From Bacillus sp. N1-1 (GTDB lineage: Bacteria; Bacillota; Bacilli; Bacillales; Guptibacillaceae), in assembly GCF_009818105.1 (NCBI RefSeq), contig NZ_CP046564.1, positions 1,612,001-1,676,000 on the forward strand: DNA of 64,000 nt, read 5' to 3'. The notes beneath the pieces were generated by a model. It was given only the letters and a program-made list of their open reading frames with translations, ran no database searches and had not been told where the DNA came from. Positions 40,489 through 51,900 of the stretch are shown piece by piece. Each line of letters opens with the position of its first letter. The first letter of the stretch is position 1. Both the position numbers and the translations under genes were made by a program.

Positions 40489-43400
40489 ATGACAGTAAAA
40501 TTTGTCATTGGTCGTTCAGGAAGTGGGAAATCGAATCATTGTTTAACGGAAATGCAAAATGAACTAACCGATCGGCCAATCGGACAGGATATGATTTACC
40601 TCGTTCCTGAGCAAATGACGTTTCAATCAGAGTATGAATTAGTACATAATAGAGGTTTAAAAGGAATGATTCGAGCGCAGGTTTTTAGTTTCACTAGACT
40701 TGCCTGGAAAGTGCTTCAAGAAACTGGGGGAATGGCTCGTCCTCATTTAAGTAGTGTCGGAACAAGTATGATGCTTCGACAGATCATTGAGGAAAATAAG
40801 CAGAAACTCCGAATTTATCAGCGTTCTTCTGAGAAAACAGGGTATGTGGAACAGCTAAATGATATGGTAACCGAATTTAAGCGGTATTGTCTGGAACCAG
40901 ATGATATCAAGAGCTTTGCCGAGGACTTTTATGCAGAAGATGAGCGGAACTTGCTTCGAGATAAGCTCTATGACTTGCATCTTGTTTACGAAGCTTTTCA
41001 AAAAAAGATGATAGGTCACTACCTCGATTCAGAAGACTACTTAGCACTGCTAGCGGAGAAAGTTGAGGAGTCAGACTATCTAACGAACGCTACAATTTGG
41101 ATAGACGGCTTTCATAGTTTTACCCCTCAGGAACTACTGGTCATTCAATCATTAATGAAAAAAGGAACAACCCTTACGTTTACGATTACGATGGATTCTG
41201 AAATGATCCCTTCTGCTATTCATGAACTCGATCTGTTTCATGAACCAGGAAAAACATATCAAATACTTCAGGGAATGGCGAATGAAGAAGGTGTAGAAAT
41301 CGAGGAACCTCTCGTTTTAACAACACAAAAGAGGTATCGAAACAGTGAGATCGCTCACTTAGAAGCCAATTATGGTGAACGGCCGCCGGTTGTTTATCGT
41401 GGAGAGTTGCAGCACATACAAGTTCATCATGCGGTGAATATACGTTCTGAAGTTGAGGCAGTAGCACGAGAAGCGCTAAGACTTGTTCGAGATGAAGGTT
41501 ATCGTTACAGAGATATTTCAATCATGGTCCGCAATATGTCAACTTATTATGAACTTGTGGAAACGATATTCGAGGATCACGGTATTCCAATTTTCTCAGA
41601 TCAAAAGCGGACAATGCTTCATCACCCGTTAATTGAGTTGATTCGCTCAAGTTTAGACATTATCCAGTACAACTGGCGGTATGAATCGGTTTTTCGATGT
41701 GTCAAAACTGAGCTATTGTTTCCTGATGATACAGGGGAAAGCATTGAAACCATTCGCGAACGGATGGATGAGCTTGAAAATTACGTTATAGCAAAAGGCA
41801 TCAAAGGCTATCGTTGGAAGACTGGTGAAAGATTTAAAGCAAATATTTATCGTCAGTTAGAAGATAAAGAAGTCATCACATCCGATGAACTCGAAAAAAT
41901 GGAAGATCGCCTGAATGAAACGAAAGACTGGATTGCGACGCCGCTTGAGAAATTTGAGCGACACATGACGAAAGCAAAAACCGTTGAACAAATGTGCGAA
42001 ATTCTTTATTATCTTCTTGAAAATTGCCACGCAGCGGAAAAAATCGATCGTTTAAAAGAGCAGGCAGAAAAGTCCGGTCACCTTGCCAAAGCACGTGAAC
42101 ATGATCAGGTTTGGGACGCGGTGATTTCGCTACTTGACGAAACAGTCGAATTAATCGGTGATCAGAAACTCTCCGTGGAGCAATTTACAAAGTTGCTTGA
42201 AGCCGGAATGGAAAATATGAAATTTGCTCTCGTACCTGCTTCACTTGACCAGGTAGTGATTGGAAGCATTGATCGAACAAGATTTACTGATGTAAAATGT
42301 GGCTTTCTTTTAGGTGTAAATGAAGGTGTCTTACCGGCTCGAATTCAGGAAGATGGACTGTTAAGTGAGCAGGATAGGGAAAAGTTAGAAGAACAGGGAA
42401 TTCAGTTAGCTCCTGGGTTGAAGCGGCGTTTGCTTGATGAAGAATTTTTAATTTACCATTCGTTAGCAACACCTTCGGATTCTTTATGGGTTAGCTGTCC
42501 GCTTGCTGATGAAGAAGGAAAGGGTCTCCAGCCTTCTATCGTCGTGAATCGATTGCAGGAGATGTTTCCTGATCTTGAGCTGGGACTGAAATTTGCAGAG
42601 CCAGGTGAAGAAGCCACGGAAGAACTCTCATTTATAACAAACCCATCCAAGACAATTGGGCGACTCACTGGACAGCTTCGACAGTGGCACCGAGGGTATC
42701 CGATTGATCCAATTTGGTGGGATGCATACAACTGGTTTATTTCGGCTCCATCTGAGAAAGATCGCGTACGCTTAATTGATAGTCTTTTTTATCGAAATAA
42801 AGCCGATCGTCTAACTGAATCAACAAGCAGAAAACTTTATGGTCATCAAATTCAGACGAGTGTTTCAAGGATGGAAAGATATAAATCATGTGCTTTCTCT
42901 CAGTTTGCTTCACATGGTTTACGCTTAAAAGAACGGGCGACATTCAAGCTTGAAGCACCTGACATCGGACAGCTGTTTCATGCGGCGCTCAATATGATGG
43001 CAGAAACGATTAAGCAGCGTCATTGGGATTGGGCGAAACTTTCATCTAATCAATACTATGAGCTTTCAGGACAAATCGTTGAACAGCTCGCACCAAAGTT
43101 ACAGAATGAAATTCTATTAAGTTCAAATCGCTATCACTATATTATGAGAAAGCTAACGCAAGTTGTTGGGCGCGCCTCGTCCGTTCTTGGACAACAGGCA
43201 AAGAAAAGTGGGTTTCAACCAGCAGGACTCGAATTAGGATTTGGTCCCAATCAAGAGCTTCCTCCAATCGAGTTCACGCTTAAAAATGGTGTTAAAATTC
43301 AGCTCATCGGACGAGTCGATCGAGTTGATCAGGCACTGAACGGAGAAGAGCTTCTCCTTCGTATTATCGACTATAAGTCTAGCGGTACATCTCTTGATCT

Positions 43401-43980
43401 ATCGGAAGTGTATTTTGGACTCGCCCTACAAATGCTGACGTATCTGGATGTTGTTATATCTAATGCGAACGTCTGGCTTGGAAGAGAGGCAACTGCTGCA
43501 GGTATGCTTTATTTTCATGTCCACAACCCTATGCTCCAAACGTCAGCGCCTGGACAAGCGGCAATTCAACAGGAGCTTTTCAAAAAGTTTAAGATGAAGG
43601 GACTTCTCCTTGCGGATAAAGACGTTGTGAGCTTAATGGATAACGATATTGAAACGAAGAAATCGGATATTATCCCGGCCGCACTGAAAAAAGACGGTAG
43701 CTTTTACAAAAACTCTTCCGTCTTATCTTCTGATGATTTTAATGCGCTTCGTTCTTATACAAGGAAAACAATTCAATCGATTGGGTCGGAAATTTCAGAT
43801 GGCCGTATTGAGATTGATCCATATAAAATGAAAGATCGAATACCATGTACGTTCTGTTCTTACCGATCCTTTTGCCAGTTTGATCAGGCGATGGAAGATA
43901 ATGCTTATCGTCCTATTGCTACTCAGGATGATGAAACGATATTAAGACGCATGAGAGAGGAGGCAGATGATGATAACTAA
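40489..43980 (+). CDS. addB: Helicase-nuclease AddAB, subunit AddB
   Basis: 1163 residues, typical AddB. A Walker A-like GRSGSGKS sits at residues 7-14; the C-terminal RecB-type nuclease has RIIDYKSS. The iron-sulfur cysteines are one in ERYKSCAFSQF and three in CTFCSYRSFC near the end. With AddA it resects double-strand breaks up to a Chi site before RecA loading. The end overlaps addA by 14 bases. AGGAGG lies eight bases before the start. Confidence 0.97.
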   Translation: MTVKFVIGRSGSGKSNHCLTEMQNELTDRPIGQDMIYLVPEQMTFQSEYELVHNRGLKGMIRAQVFSFTRLAWKVLQETGGMARPHLSSVGTSMMLRQIIEENKQKLRIYQRSSEKTGYVEQLNDMVTEFKRYCLEPDDIKSFAEDFYAEDERNLLRDKLYDLHLVYEAFQKKMIGHYLDSEDYLALLAEKVEESDYLTNATIWIDGFHSFTPQELLVIQSLMKKGTTLTFTITMDSEMIPSAIHELDLFHEPGKTYQILQGMANEEGVEIEEPLVLTTQKRYRNSEIAHLEANYGERPPVVYRGELQHIQVHHAVNIRSEVEAVAREALRLVRDEGYRYRDISIMVRNMSTYYELVETIFEDHGIPIFSDQKRTMLHHPLIELIRSSLDIIQYNWRYESVFRCVKTELLFPDDTGESIETIRERMDELENYVIAKGIKGYRWKTGERFKANIYRQLEDKEVITSDELEKMEDRLNETKDWIATPLEKFERHMTKAKTVEQMCEILYYLLENCHAAEKIDRLKEQAEKSGHLAKAREHDQVWDAVISLLDETVELIGDQKLSVEQFTKLLEAGMENMKFALVPASLDQVVIGSIDRTRFTDVKCGFLLGVNEGVLPARIQEDGLLSEQDREKLEEQGIQLAPGLKRRLLDEEFLIYHSLATPSDSLWVSCPLADEEGKGLQPSIVVNRLQEMFPDLELGLKFAEPGEEATEELSFITNPSKTIGRLTGQLRQWHRGYPIDPIWWDAYNWFISAPSEKDRVRLIDSLFYRNKADRLTESTSRKLYGHQIQTSVSRMERYKSCAFSQFASHGLRLKERATFKLEAPDIGQLFHAALNMMAETIKQRHWDWAKLSSNQYYELSGQIVEQLAPKLQNEILLSSNRYHYIMRKLTQVVGRASSVLGQQAKKSGFQPAGLELGFGPNQELPPIEFTLKNGVKIQLIGRVDRVDQALNGEELLLRIIDYKSSGTSLDLSEVYFGLALQMLTYLDVVISNANVWLGREATAAGMLYFHVHNPMLQTSAPGQAAIQQELFKKFKMKGLLLADKDVVSLMDNDIETKKSDIIPAALKKDGSFYKNSSVLSSDDFNALRSYTRKTIQSIGSEISDGRIEIDPYKMKDRIPCTFCSYRSFCQFDQAMEDNAYRPIATQDDETILRRMREEADDDN

Positions 43981-46900
43981 ACCTGAAGGATCAAGATGGA
44001 CGGATGAGCAGTGGGAAGCCATTGCTTCAAGAAATCAAGATGTTTTAGTAGCTGCAGCGGCAGGATCCGGAAAAACCGCTGTTTTAGTTGAACGAATTAT
44101 AAGGCGATTAGCCGATGAAAATGATCCTGCTGAAGTTGATCGAATTCTAGTCGTAACATTTACAAATGCAGCAGCTGCTGAAATGCGCCACCGAATTGGA
44201 GAAGCGCTCGAAGAAAAGCTGAAGGAAGATCCTTCTTCGCTTTATTTAAGAAGACAGCTTTCCATGTTAAATCGTGCTTCTATTTCTACACTACATTCGT
44301 TTTGTATGGAAGTTCTTCGCCGCTATTATTACAAGATAGATCTTGACCCTGCTTTTCGCGTAGCTGATCAAACGGAAGCCGCTTTACTTCGTGAAGAAGC
44401 GATGGAAGAGCTTTTTGAAGAGCACTACAGCCAGAAAGAAAATGAAGCGTTTTATGACCTCGTCGATCGCTATAGTAGCGATCGTAGCGATGTCGATCTT
44501 CAGCTTCTAGTTGAACGGCTTTTTCATTTCTCTTCAAGTCATCCTTGGCCGAAACAGTGGTTGGTAGATAGTGTAGATTTATATAAAAATGCAGGTGATA
44601 AGCGCTTCGATGAGCTGATCTGGGTAGAGGAATTAAAGAAAGATGTTGTGCTTCAGTTAGAAGGAATGCGTGAAGTGCAGGAAAAGGCCATTTCCATTTC
44701 ATCTTCCCCAGGTGGTCCAGAACCGTACCTTTCAACCTTGGAAGTCGAGCGCGAAATGGTGAATGGACTTCTTTACGCTTCTAAGGAATCATGGGAAGCA
44801 TTAAAAAACGCGTTTGAAGCTGTTTCATTTGGACGCTTAAAGCCTTGTAAAGGTGACCAGTTTGATCCTGAGCTTATTGACGCCGTCAAAGGAATGCGTG
44901 ATCGGGTTAAGAAAATTGTTCAAAGTATGAAAGAAGATCTGTTTCAACGGGAAGCAGAGGAGTATCTCGAGGATATCCAGAAACTTGCGCCTGTTCTTGA
45001 AACGTTAGCTTCTCTCGTAAATGAATTTAGGGATAAGTATACTGATCTTAAGAAAGAAAAGGGACTTGTTGACTATAGTGACCTTGAGCATTACTGTCTT
45101 TCGATTTTATTAGATGAGGCATCAACACCTGATAACCCTATCGCTTCAAGTGCGGCGAAGGAATATCAGACGCAGTTCGCCGAAGTGCTCATTGATGAGT
45201 ACCAGGATACGAACTCTGTTCAAGAAACGATTCTTAATGCCATTAGCCGAACTTCCGAACACGGTGGGAATCGTTTTATGGTAGGTGATGTTAAACAAAG
45301 TATATACAGGTTTAGACTGGCTGAGCCCGGGTTATTTCTAGCAAAATATAAGTCGTTTGGCCGCTCTTCAGAGGAGCCTACTAAACGGATCGATCTTGCA
45401 CGAAACTTTCGAAGTCGTGAGGAAGTTTTAAATAGCACCAACTTTATTTTTAAACAAATTATGGATGAACGCGTTGGGGAAATTAAATATGATCGTGCAG
45501 CTGAACTTATTACTGGTGCAGAGTATCCCAAGTCTCAATCGGTGGTACCAGAAGTCCATGTGATTGATCAAAGCTCTGATGAAGAGGAAGAAGAGGTCGA
45601 AAAAGTTCAGCTTGAAGCACGTCTGATCGCATCCAACATTAAATCCATGATGGGAAAGAGCGAAAACGAGCGAACGAAAATATACGACCGAAAAGAAGAT
45701 CGCATGAGACCCATTCAGTACAGAGATATGGTGATCTTAATGCGCGCCACTTCTAGCTGGGCACCGGTTATGATGGAGGAATTAAAGCAGGCGGGTATTC
45801 CATCTTATTCAGACCTTGCGACAGGGTATTTTGAAGCGACAGAAGTAGCGATTATGATGAGTCTGCTAAACGTGATCGATAATCCCTATCAGGATATCCC
45901 GCTCGCATCTGTCTTGCGATCACCGATTATTGGGTTATCGGAAGAAGAACTTGCATTGATTCGGATAAATGAGAAGCAATCAAGTTATTATCTCGCCATG
46001 CAGGCGTATTGTGAGACAGAGTCGGATGAGCTTTCAGAGAAAATAACACGGTTTATCGATGATTTAAATCGTTGGCGAGAACAGGCAAGGCAGTCGTCGT
46101 TAAGCGAATTAATTTGGCAATTGTATCGTGAAACGAATTACTATGAATTTGTCGGCGGAATGCCTGCTGGTTTGCAGCGCCAGGCGAATCTGCGTGCTTT
46201 GTATGATCGTGCAAGACAATACGAAGCAACTTCATTTCGTGGATTGTTCCGCTTTCTTCGCTTTATTGACAGAATGAAGGAGCGGGGAAGCGATCTCGGA
46301 ACAGCCCGTGCGCTTGGAGAGCAGGAAGATGTTGTGCGCGTGATGACGATTCATAAAAGCAAAGGACTTGAATTCCCTGTTGTCTTTGTCGCAGGCATAG
46401 CAAAGCAATTCAACATGAGAGACATGGCAAACCAAATGCTTCTCCATAAAGAATTCGGTTTAGCAACGAAATACATTGATCCAATCAATCGTATTAGCTA
46501 TCCGACGTTGCCTTACTTTACATTACAAAAGCGAATGAAGCTTGAGCTATTAGCTGAAGAAATGCGGGTGCTTTACGTTGCTTTGACGAGAGCAAAAGAA
46601 AAATTAATTTTAGTCGGCACGGTAAATGACTGGGAGAAAGAATTACTCTCCTGGGCAGAGGCACCAGGAGAGGAGTGGCTCCTTTCCGATTATGAGCGCT
46701 CAACAAGTAAAACGTATTTGAACTGGATTGGGCCAGCTATTATCAGGCATCAAGACCTTTCTTCAATAACAGAGGGAATAGCTAGTTTCCCGAAACATGA
46801 TGAGGTTTTTCATCACCCATCACGATGGTCGTTAACGCTCCATCAAGCTTCGGATTTTTCTCAAGTTGAAGAAGAAGACGTTAAGAAACACGAGGAATAC

Positions 46901-47680
46901 GAGGAACTCCTTCGAAGGAAAGCCTACGTTCCAGAAGAAAGTGCCTTTAAAGACGTTGTTCATAATCGTCTTAATTGGACATATCCACACCAGGCAGCTG
47001 CTGAAACAAGATCGAAGCAGTCTGTAACGGAAGTGAAGCGTCAGCGGGAAATTTTCCAGGACGAACGTAGTGACGATCGCCTAGTAAAAGGCTTTAGCCA
47101 ATCTCTAAAAGAACGCCCCCGCTTTCTTCAAAGTAAAAAGCTTACGCCTGCTGAGCGCGGAACCGCGATGCATATCGTCATGCAGCACATTGATTTACAA
47201 CAGCGGCATGAAGAAAATGATATTAAAGAATTAATCGCAAAGCTTGAAACGAAAGAATTGTTAACAAACGATCAGGCTCAAGCCATTGATGTGAAGCAAA
47301 TCAAGCACTTGATTGATTCTGATCTAGGTGACAAGATGAGAAACGCGGTCGAAATATATAAGGAGGTTCCCTTTAGTCTTGGGGTGGATTCAAAGTGGAT
47401 TTATCCAGATTTCAAAGGAGACCAAGAAACGGTCGTGTTACAGGGTGTTATTGACTGTATCTTGCGCGATCAACACGGAGAATTACGATTAGTCGATTAT
47501 AAAACAGACGTGATTGAAAATCGTTTTTCTTCAGAGCAGCAGGCAATGGAGACAATGAAACGTCGTTATACAACACAGCTTCAACTATATGAAAAAGCGA
47601 TTAATGAGATTTGGGGTTTGCCATGTAAAGAAAAAATTCTTTTCTTTTTTGATGGTGGCAAATCACTCTTAATCGATTAA
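43967..47680 (+). CDS. addA: Helicase-nuclease AddAB, subunit AddA
   Basis: 1237 residues, full-length UvrD-type helicase plus nuclease. Walker A AAAGSGKTA, helicase motifs TFTNAAAAEMRHRI and IDEYQDTN, VMTIHKSKGLEFPVVF, YVALTRAKEKLILVG; the nuclease motif LVDYKTD is near the C-terminus. Translationally coupled to addB (overlap; GAGAGGAGG inside the addB end). Two ATGs, at 43967 and 43970, are possible starts. Confidence 0.97.
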   Translation: MMITKPEGSRWTDEQWEAIASRNQDVLVAAAAGSGKTAVLVERIIRRLADENDPAEVDRILVVTFTNAAAAEMRHRIGEALEEKLKEDPSSLYLRRQLSMLNRASISTLHSFCMEVLRRYYYKIDLDPAFRVADQTEAALLREEAMEELFEEHYSQKENEAFYDLVDRYSSDRSDVDLQLLVERLFHFSSSHPWPKQWLVDSVDLYKNAGDKRFDELIWVEELKKDVVLQLEGMREVQEKAISISSSPGGPEPYLSTLEVEREMVNGLLYASKESWEALKNAFEAVSFGRLKPCKGDQFDPELIDAVKGMRDRVKKIVQSMKEDLFQREAEEYLEDIQKLAPVLETLASLVNEFRDKYTDLKKEKGLVDYSDLEHYCLSILLDEASTPDNPIASSAAKEYQTQFAEVLIDEYQDTNSVQETILNAISRTSEHGGNRFMVGDVKQSIYRFRLAEPGLFLAKYKSFGRSSEEPTKRIDLARNFRSREEVLNSTNFIFKQIMDERVGEIKYDRAAELITGAEYPKSQSVVPEVHVIDQSSDEEEEEVEKVQLEARLIASNIKSMMGKSENERTKIYDRKEDRMRPIQYRDMVILMRATSSWAPVMMEELKQAGIPSYSDLATGYFEATEVAIMMSLLNVIDNPYQDIPLASVLRSPIIGLSEEELALIRINEKQSSYYLAMQAYCETESDELSEKITRFIDDLNRWREQARQSSLSELIWQLYRETNYYEFVGGMPAGLQRQANLRALYDRARQYEATSFRGLFRFLRFIDRMKERGSDLGTARALGEQEDVVRVMTIHKSKGLEFPVVFVAGIAKQFNMRDMANQMLLHKEFGLATKYIDPINRISYPTLPYFTLQKRMKLELLAEEMRVLYVALTRAKEKLILVGTVNDWEKELLSWAEAPGEEWLLSDYERSTSKTYLNWIGPAIIRHQDLSSITEGIASFPKHDEVFHHPSRWSLTLHQASDFSQVEEEDVKKHEEYEELLRRKAYVPEESAFKDVVHNRLNWTYPHQAAAETRSKQSVTEVKRQREIFQDERSDDRLVKGFSQSLKERPRFLQSKKLTPAERGTAMHIVMQHIDLQQRHEENDIKELIAKLETKELLTNDQAQAIDVKQIKHLIDSDLGDKMRNAVEIYKEVPFSLGVDSKWIYPDFKGDQETVVLQGVIDCILRDQHGELRLVDYKTDVIENRFSSEQQAMETMKRRYTTQLQLYEKAINEIWGLPCKEKILFFFDGGKSLLID

Positions 47681-47683
47681 AAA

Positions 47684-47709
47684 TAGCCGGGCGAATGTCC
47701 GGCTTCTTC
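47684..47709 (+). terminator. Weak terminator after addA
   Basis: AGCCGGG cgaatg TCCGGCT, followed by a short TCTTC tract. Some read-through into sbcDC is possible. Confidence 0.55.
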
Positions 47710-47742
47710 GTTTCAAAAATAAAACGATAAGGAGTGAGAAAC

Positions 47743-48903
47743 ATGAAATTGCTTCATACCGCTGACTGGCATCTTGGCAAAACATTAGAAGGTAGAAGCC
47801 GCCTACCTGAACAGCGAGCGTTTCTTGAAGAGCTTCAAATGATTGCAGATGAAGAAAATGTAGACGCGATTTTAATGGCTGGTGACGTGTTTGATACCGT
47901 CAACCCCCCAGCAGCCGCAGAAACCCTTTTTTATGAAGCTGCTGTGAAATTAACGAGCAGAGGCGAGCGTCCACTTATTATTATTTCAGGCAACCACGAC
48001 AATCCAGAACGCTTATCGGCTTCACGTCCGTTAGCCCATACAAGTGGCATCACGATTATAGGATTTCCAACAACGGATCCGGTTAACATTACAGTTAGAA
48101 ATGGACAAAAGCTTTCTATCGCAGCTCTTCCTTATCCGTCGGAATCGCGATTAAATGAATGCTTAACAGATGGCCAGGAAGAAGATGCACTCCAGCTCGC
48201 TTATGACGATCGCGTAAAAAAGTTATTTAGCGATTTATCTGAGGCAGGTGGTGAGGATGCTGTTCATATTGCGATGAGCCACATTTACGTAGCTGGAAGT
48301 CGTGAAAGTGATTCAGAAAGACCGATTCAAGTTGGTGGAGCTTATACCGTCTCTGCCAATTCCTTGCCAGAACAAGCGCAGTACGTGGCGCTTGGACATT
48401 TACACCGCCCTCAGACGATTACGAAAGGTTCTGCCCTTGCCCGCTATTCAGGGTCTCCTCTAGCCTATAGCTTTTCGGAGGCCAATCAAGCCAAATCAGT
48501 GACGATTATTGATGTTGAGCCGGATGGACTAGCTCACATTAGTGAAATTCCGTTACAGTCTGGAAAATCGCTTGTGCGCTGGGTTGCGAATGAGGGAATC
48601 GAACAAGTGTATACATGGTTAGAAGAAGGAAAAGACGAGGAAGCATGGATCGATCTCGAAGTGCATTTAAATGATACGCTTTCCATTGAAGAAATTCATC
48701 GTCTTCGAAGTCAACATAAAGGCTTTATACATATTAGACCCGTTTTTAAAAAGAAAGAAGAACAGCGTGAAGTGTCGTATGCTAATTTACCAATAGAAGA
48801 ACTTTTTAAACGGTTTTATGAAAAGCAAACAGATGGTGCTGAACCAGATGATGAACTTGTCCAGCTTTTTCTAGAATTATCACAGTCAGAGGAAGAGGAG
48901 TAA
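47743..48903 (+). CDS. sbcD: Nuclease SbcCD subunit D (Mre11-like)
   Basis: 386 residues. Phosphoesterase motifs in order: HTADWHLGK, AGDVFDT, GNHDNPE, SHIYV and GHLH. With SbcC it opens hairpins and blocked DNA ends. The start at 47743 follows AAGGAG; an in-frame GTG upstream overlaps that site. 15 bases to sbcC. Confidence 0.97.
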   Translation: MKLLHTADWHLGKTLEGRSRLPEQRAFLEELQMIADEENVDAILMAGDVFDTVNPPAAAETLFYEAAVKLTSRGERPLIIISGNHDNPERLSASRPLAHTSGITIIGFPTTDPVNITVRNGQKLSIAALPYPSESRLNECLTDGQEEDALQLAYDDRVKKLFSDLSEAGGEDAVHIAMSHIYVAGSRESDSERPIQVGGAYTVSANSLPEQAQYVALGHLHRPQTITKGSALARYSGSPLAYSFSEANQAKSVTIIDVEPDGLAHISEIPLQSGKSLVRWVANEGIEQVYTWLEEGKDEEAWIDLEVHLNDTLSIEEIHRLRSQHKGFIHIRPVFKKKEEQREVSYANLPIEELFKRFYEKQTDGAEPDDELVQLFLELSQSEEEE

Positions 48904-48918
48904 GAGAGGAGTGAGAAA

Positions 48919-51900
48919 ATGAGACCAATTACCTTGTCTGTTTCAGGACTGCATAGTTTTCGTGAAAAACAAGAGATTGACTTTGAAACGCTTTGTCAGG
49001 GAGGGATTTTCGGGATTTTTGGCCCAACAGGTAGTGGGAAATCCTCTCTTCTTGATGCGATGACGCTAGCTCTTTACGGCAAAGTAGAACGGGCAACAAA
49101 TAATACCCAGGGGATTATGAACCATGCGGAAGGTACCTTATCTGTGTCATTCACGTTCGCACTGAGTGACTTACGCTATCGGGTAGAACGTACGTATAAA
49201 CGATCGGGTGATGTATCTATTCGCTCTGCTAATTCTCGTCTTATCGAAATCGGAGAAGAGAATACGGTACTAGCTGATAAAGACCGCGATGTTTCCCAAA
49301 AAATCCAGGAAATTCTCGGTTTAACAATCGATGATTTCACTCGCGCTGTTGTTTTACCTCAAGGGAAATTTGCGGAGTTTTTATCACTCAAAGGAACAGA
49401 AAGAAGGCAGATGCTCCAGCGCCTCTTTCAGCTTGAAAAATATGGAGATCAGTTCAACCGGCGATTAAAATCACGAGTGGATGAGAAAAAACATTATTTA
49501 AATGAAGTATCCGCGGAGCAAACAGGCCTTGGCGATGCCTCAAAAGAATTTCTTAAAGAAGCGAAGAATGCTTTGGATACGGCCGAAAAAGCAGCTCAAA
49601 AAGCAAAGGAAGACCTCATTTTAGCTGAAAAGCAAAAAGAACACGTGATGGAAATCTGGAACCTTCAACAACAGCTTGCGGACCTCCAAGCTAAGAAAAA
49701 CACGCTTGCAAAAGGCCAGGCTGAAATCGATGCACTTGAAGAAAAGATCGCCCAAGCAACGGCGGCTGCACAAATAAAACCATATTTAGATGCGGTTGAA
49801 GCGACTGAGAAAGAAGTGCAGGATGCAAAGCTTCGATACGAAGAGACGAAACGTGTATTAGAAGAAATGAAGTCATTCTTTCAAACAACGAAAAAAGCTT
49901 ACGAGGAAGAACGGTCAAACAAGGAGAAGCAAGAGCCGCTTCTCATTAAACAACTAAATGATCTTGAGCGAGGCTTAGCACTTGAAAAAGAAATCAATAA
50001 GCTTAACAAACAGTTAAAGGACATTGAACAGCAGTCTATACTACATGATAAAGAAGCGAAAGCGGCTGAAGAGGAAACATCAAAAGCGAAACAAGATTTA
50101 AAGAAAGCGCGGACGCTTCAGTCTGATCTAAATGAAGAACTTACAAGCCTTCAGGTCACCCCAGAAAAACGAAAGAAAATGGGAAGAGCACAAAGCTTAA
50201 AGCAGGAGTTCCAGTCGCTCAGTAAACAGCTTGAATCGGCTAAAATTGAAGAAAAAATGCAGGACAATGAACAAAAGCGACTGAAGCCTCTTTACGAGGA
50301 AACCTTAAAAAATCTGAATGAAATGAGAGAGCGGTATAAAGGCTATTACCAAGCTATTCTTTCAACTTACCATGCCGTTTCTTCCCACAAATTAACGCTC
50401 GAACAGCACATTCGAACGGTTCAAGAGGAAGTCGAACATAACGAGCGTAAACTAGATGAAAGTCGAACGCATGCCATTGCCATTCGTCTTGCAAAAGGGT
50501 TAGAAGAAGGCGACGCATGCCCGGTTTGTGGAGCGAAGGAACATGTTCACCTGGCAGATGGAGAAGATGATACAGGGGAAATCAAAGATCTCCTACAGCA
50601 AAAGGAACAAACGCGTGAAACGTTAAAAGATAAGCTTCAATCAGCGAAGCAGCTTCAGTATCAGCTAGAACAAATGTCTGATGCGATGACAGTGCAAGAA
50701 GAAGGATTGTCTAACGTTCAGAAGGAAGACTTGAACGAAGTGAAGCGTAACTTCTCAATAGAAGAAATTCTTACTGAAATGAAGTCCCTTGCTCAAGATG
50801 TTCGCGAATTAGAAGAGAAAGTGAAGTTTTCAGGGAAAAACATTCAAGAGAAGCAGTCAAAAGTTTCTGAGTATGCTTATCAGCTGACACAAGTTCAGAA
50901 CGAGCTTAAATCCAAGACTGAGAAACGAATGGATTTAAGCAAAGAAACGGCTTCGATTGAGGAAACCATCCAGAAAGAATTATCTCTTTCAGTTCACCAA
51001 ATTGAAGCGGAAGTGGTTCAAATTGAAAAAATGGATCAACAAGCAGACGTTATACGTGAAAGACTTTCGAAAAGCGGTCCCTATATCGAAGCAAAAGAAC
51101 AACGTCTTCAGGAGCTTCAGGAAAAGATGCAGCAGTATTCTGTCCGAAAGGTAGAGTTAACAAGCTCGATTCATCAACTATCCGAACAATTGAAAAAAGC
51201 GAATGCAGATTATATCGCGATTGTCGGAAATACGTCTGCACAAGAAGGTTTAACGCAAGTAAATAAGCAGCTAAATGAGATTCGTCAGGCTGAAAAAAGT
51301 TCGCTCGAGCAACTGCAACATGCACAAGAACGCTATCAGCAAACTGAAAGACGTGCTGCTGCTGATGAGAACTATAATAACGATGCGCAACTTCGTTTAA
51401 AGAAAGCATTAGAAACCTATGAAGCGGCTGAAGCATCTTCTATATTCGAAAATCGAACTCAGATTCGAAATGCTGAAGTATCCCAGGAACAGAAACTTAA
51501 TTGGGAAAAGCGTGTGGAAGCGTATCGGAATGAATGGAAGCAAACGGAGTACTCAATCGATGAGCTTAACGAAAAGCTTGCGGGAAGAACAATTTCAGAA
51601 GATCACTATAATGAAACGATCCAGCACGCAACAAGAGCAAACGAAGTTCGAGAAGAAGCGCTCTCTCAATTTGCTGCAGCACGTCATCATCTCGATGATG
51701 TGACAAAGCGGCATGATCGTTACATGGAACTGGAGACGGTTCGAAAAACAGTTAGTGAAGAACTCGAAAAGCTCGGTAAGCTTCAAACAGTTTTCCGAGG
51801 AAATAGTTTTGTTGAGTTTATTGCCTCTGAACAGCTCGAACAGGTGAGTCTCGACGCCTCACAAAAACTTGGTGATCTAACCTCCCAAAGGTATGCGATT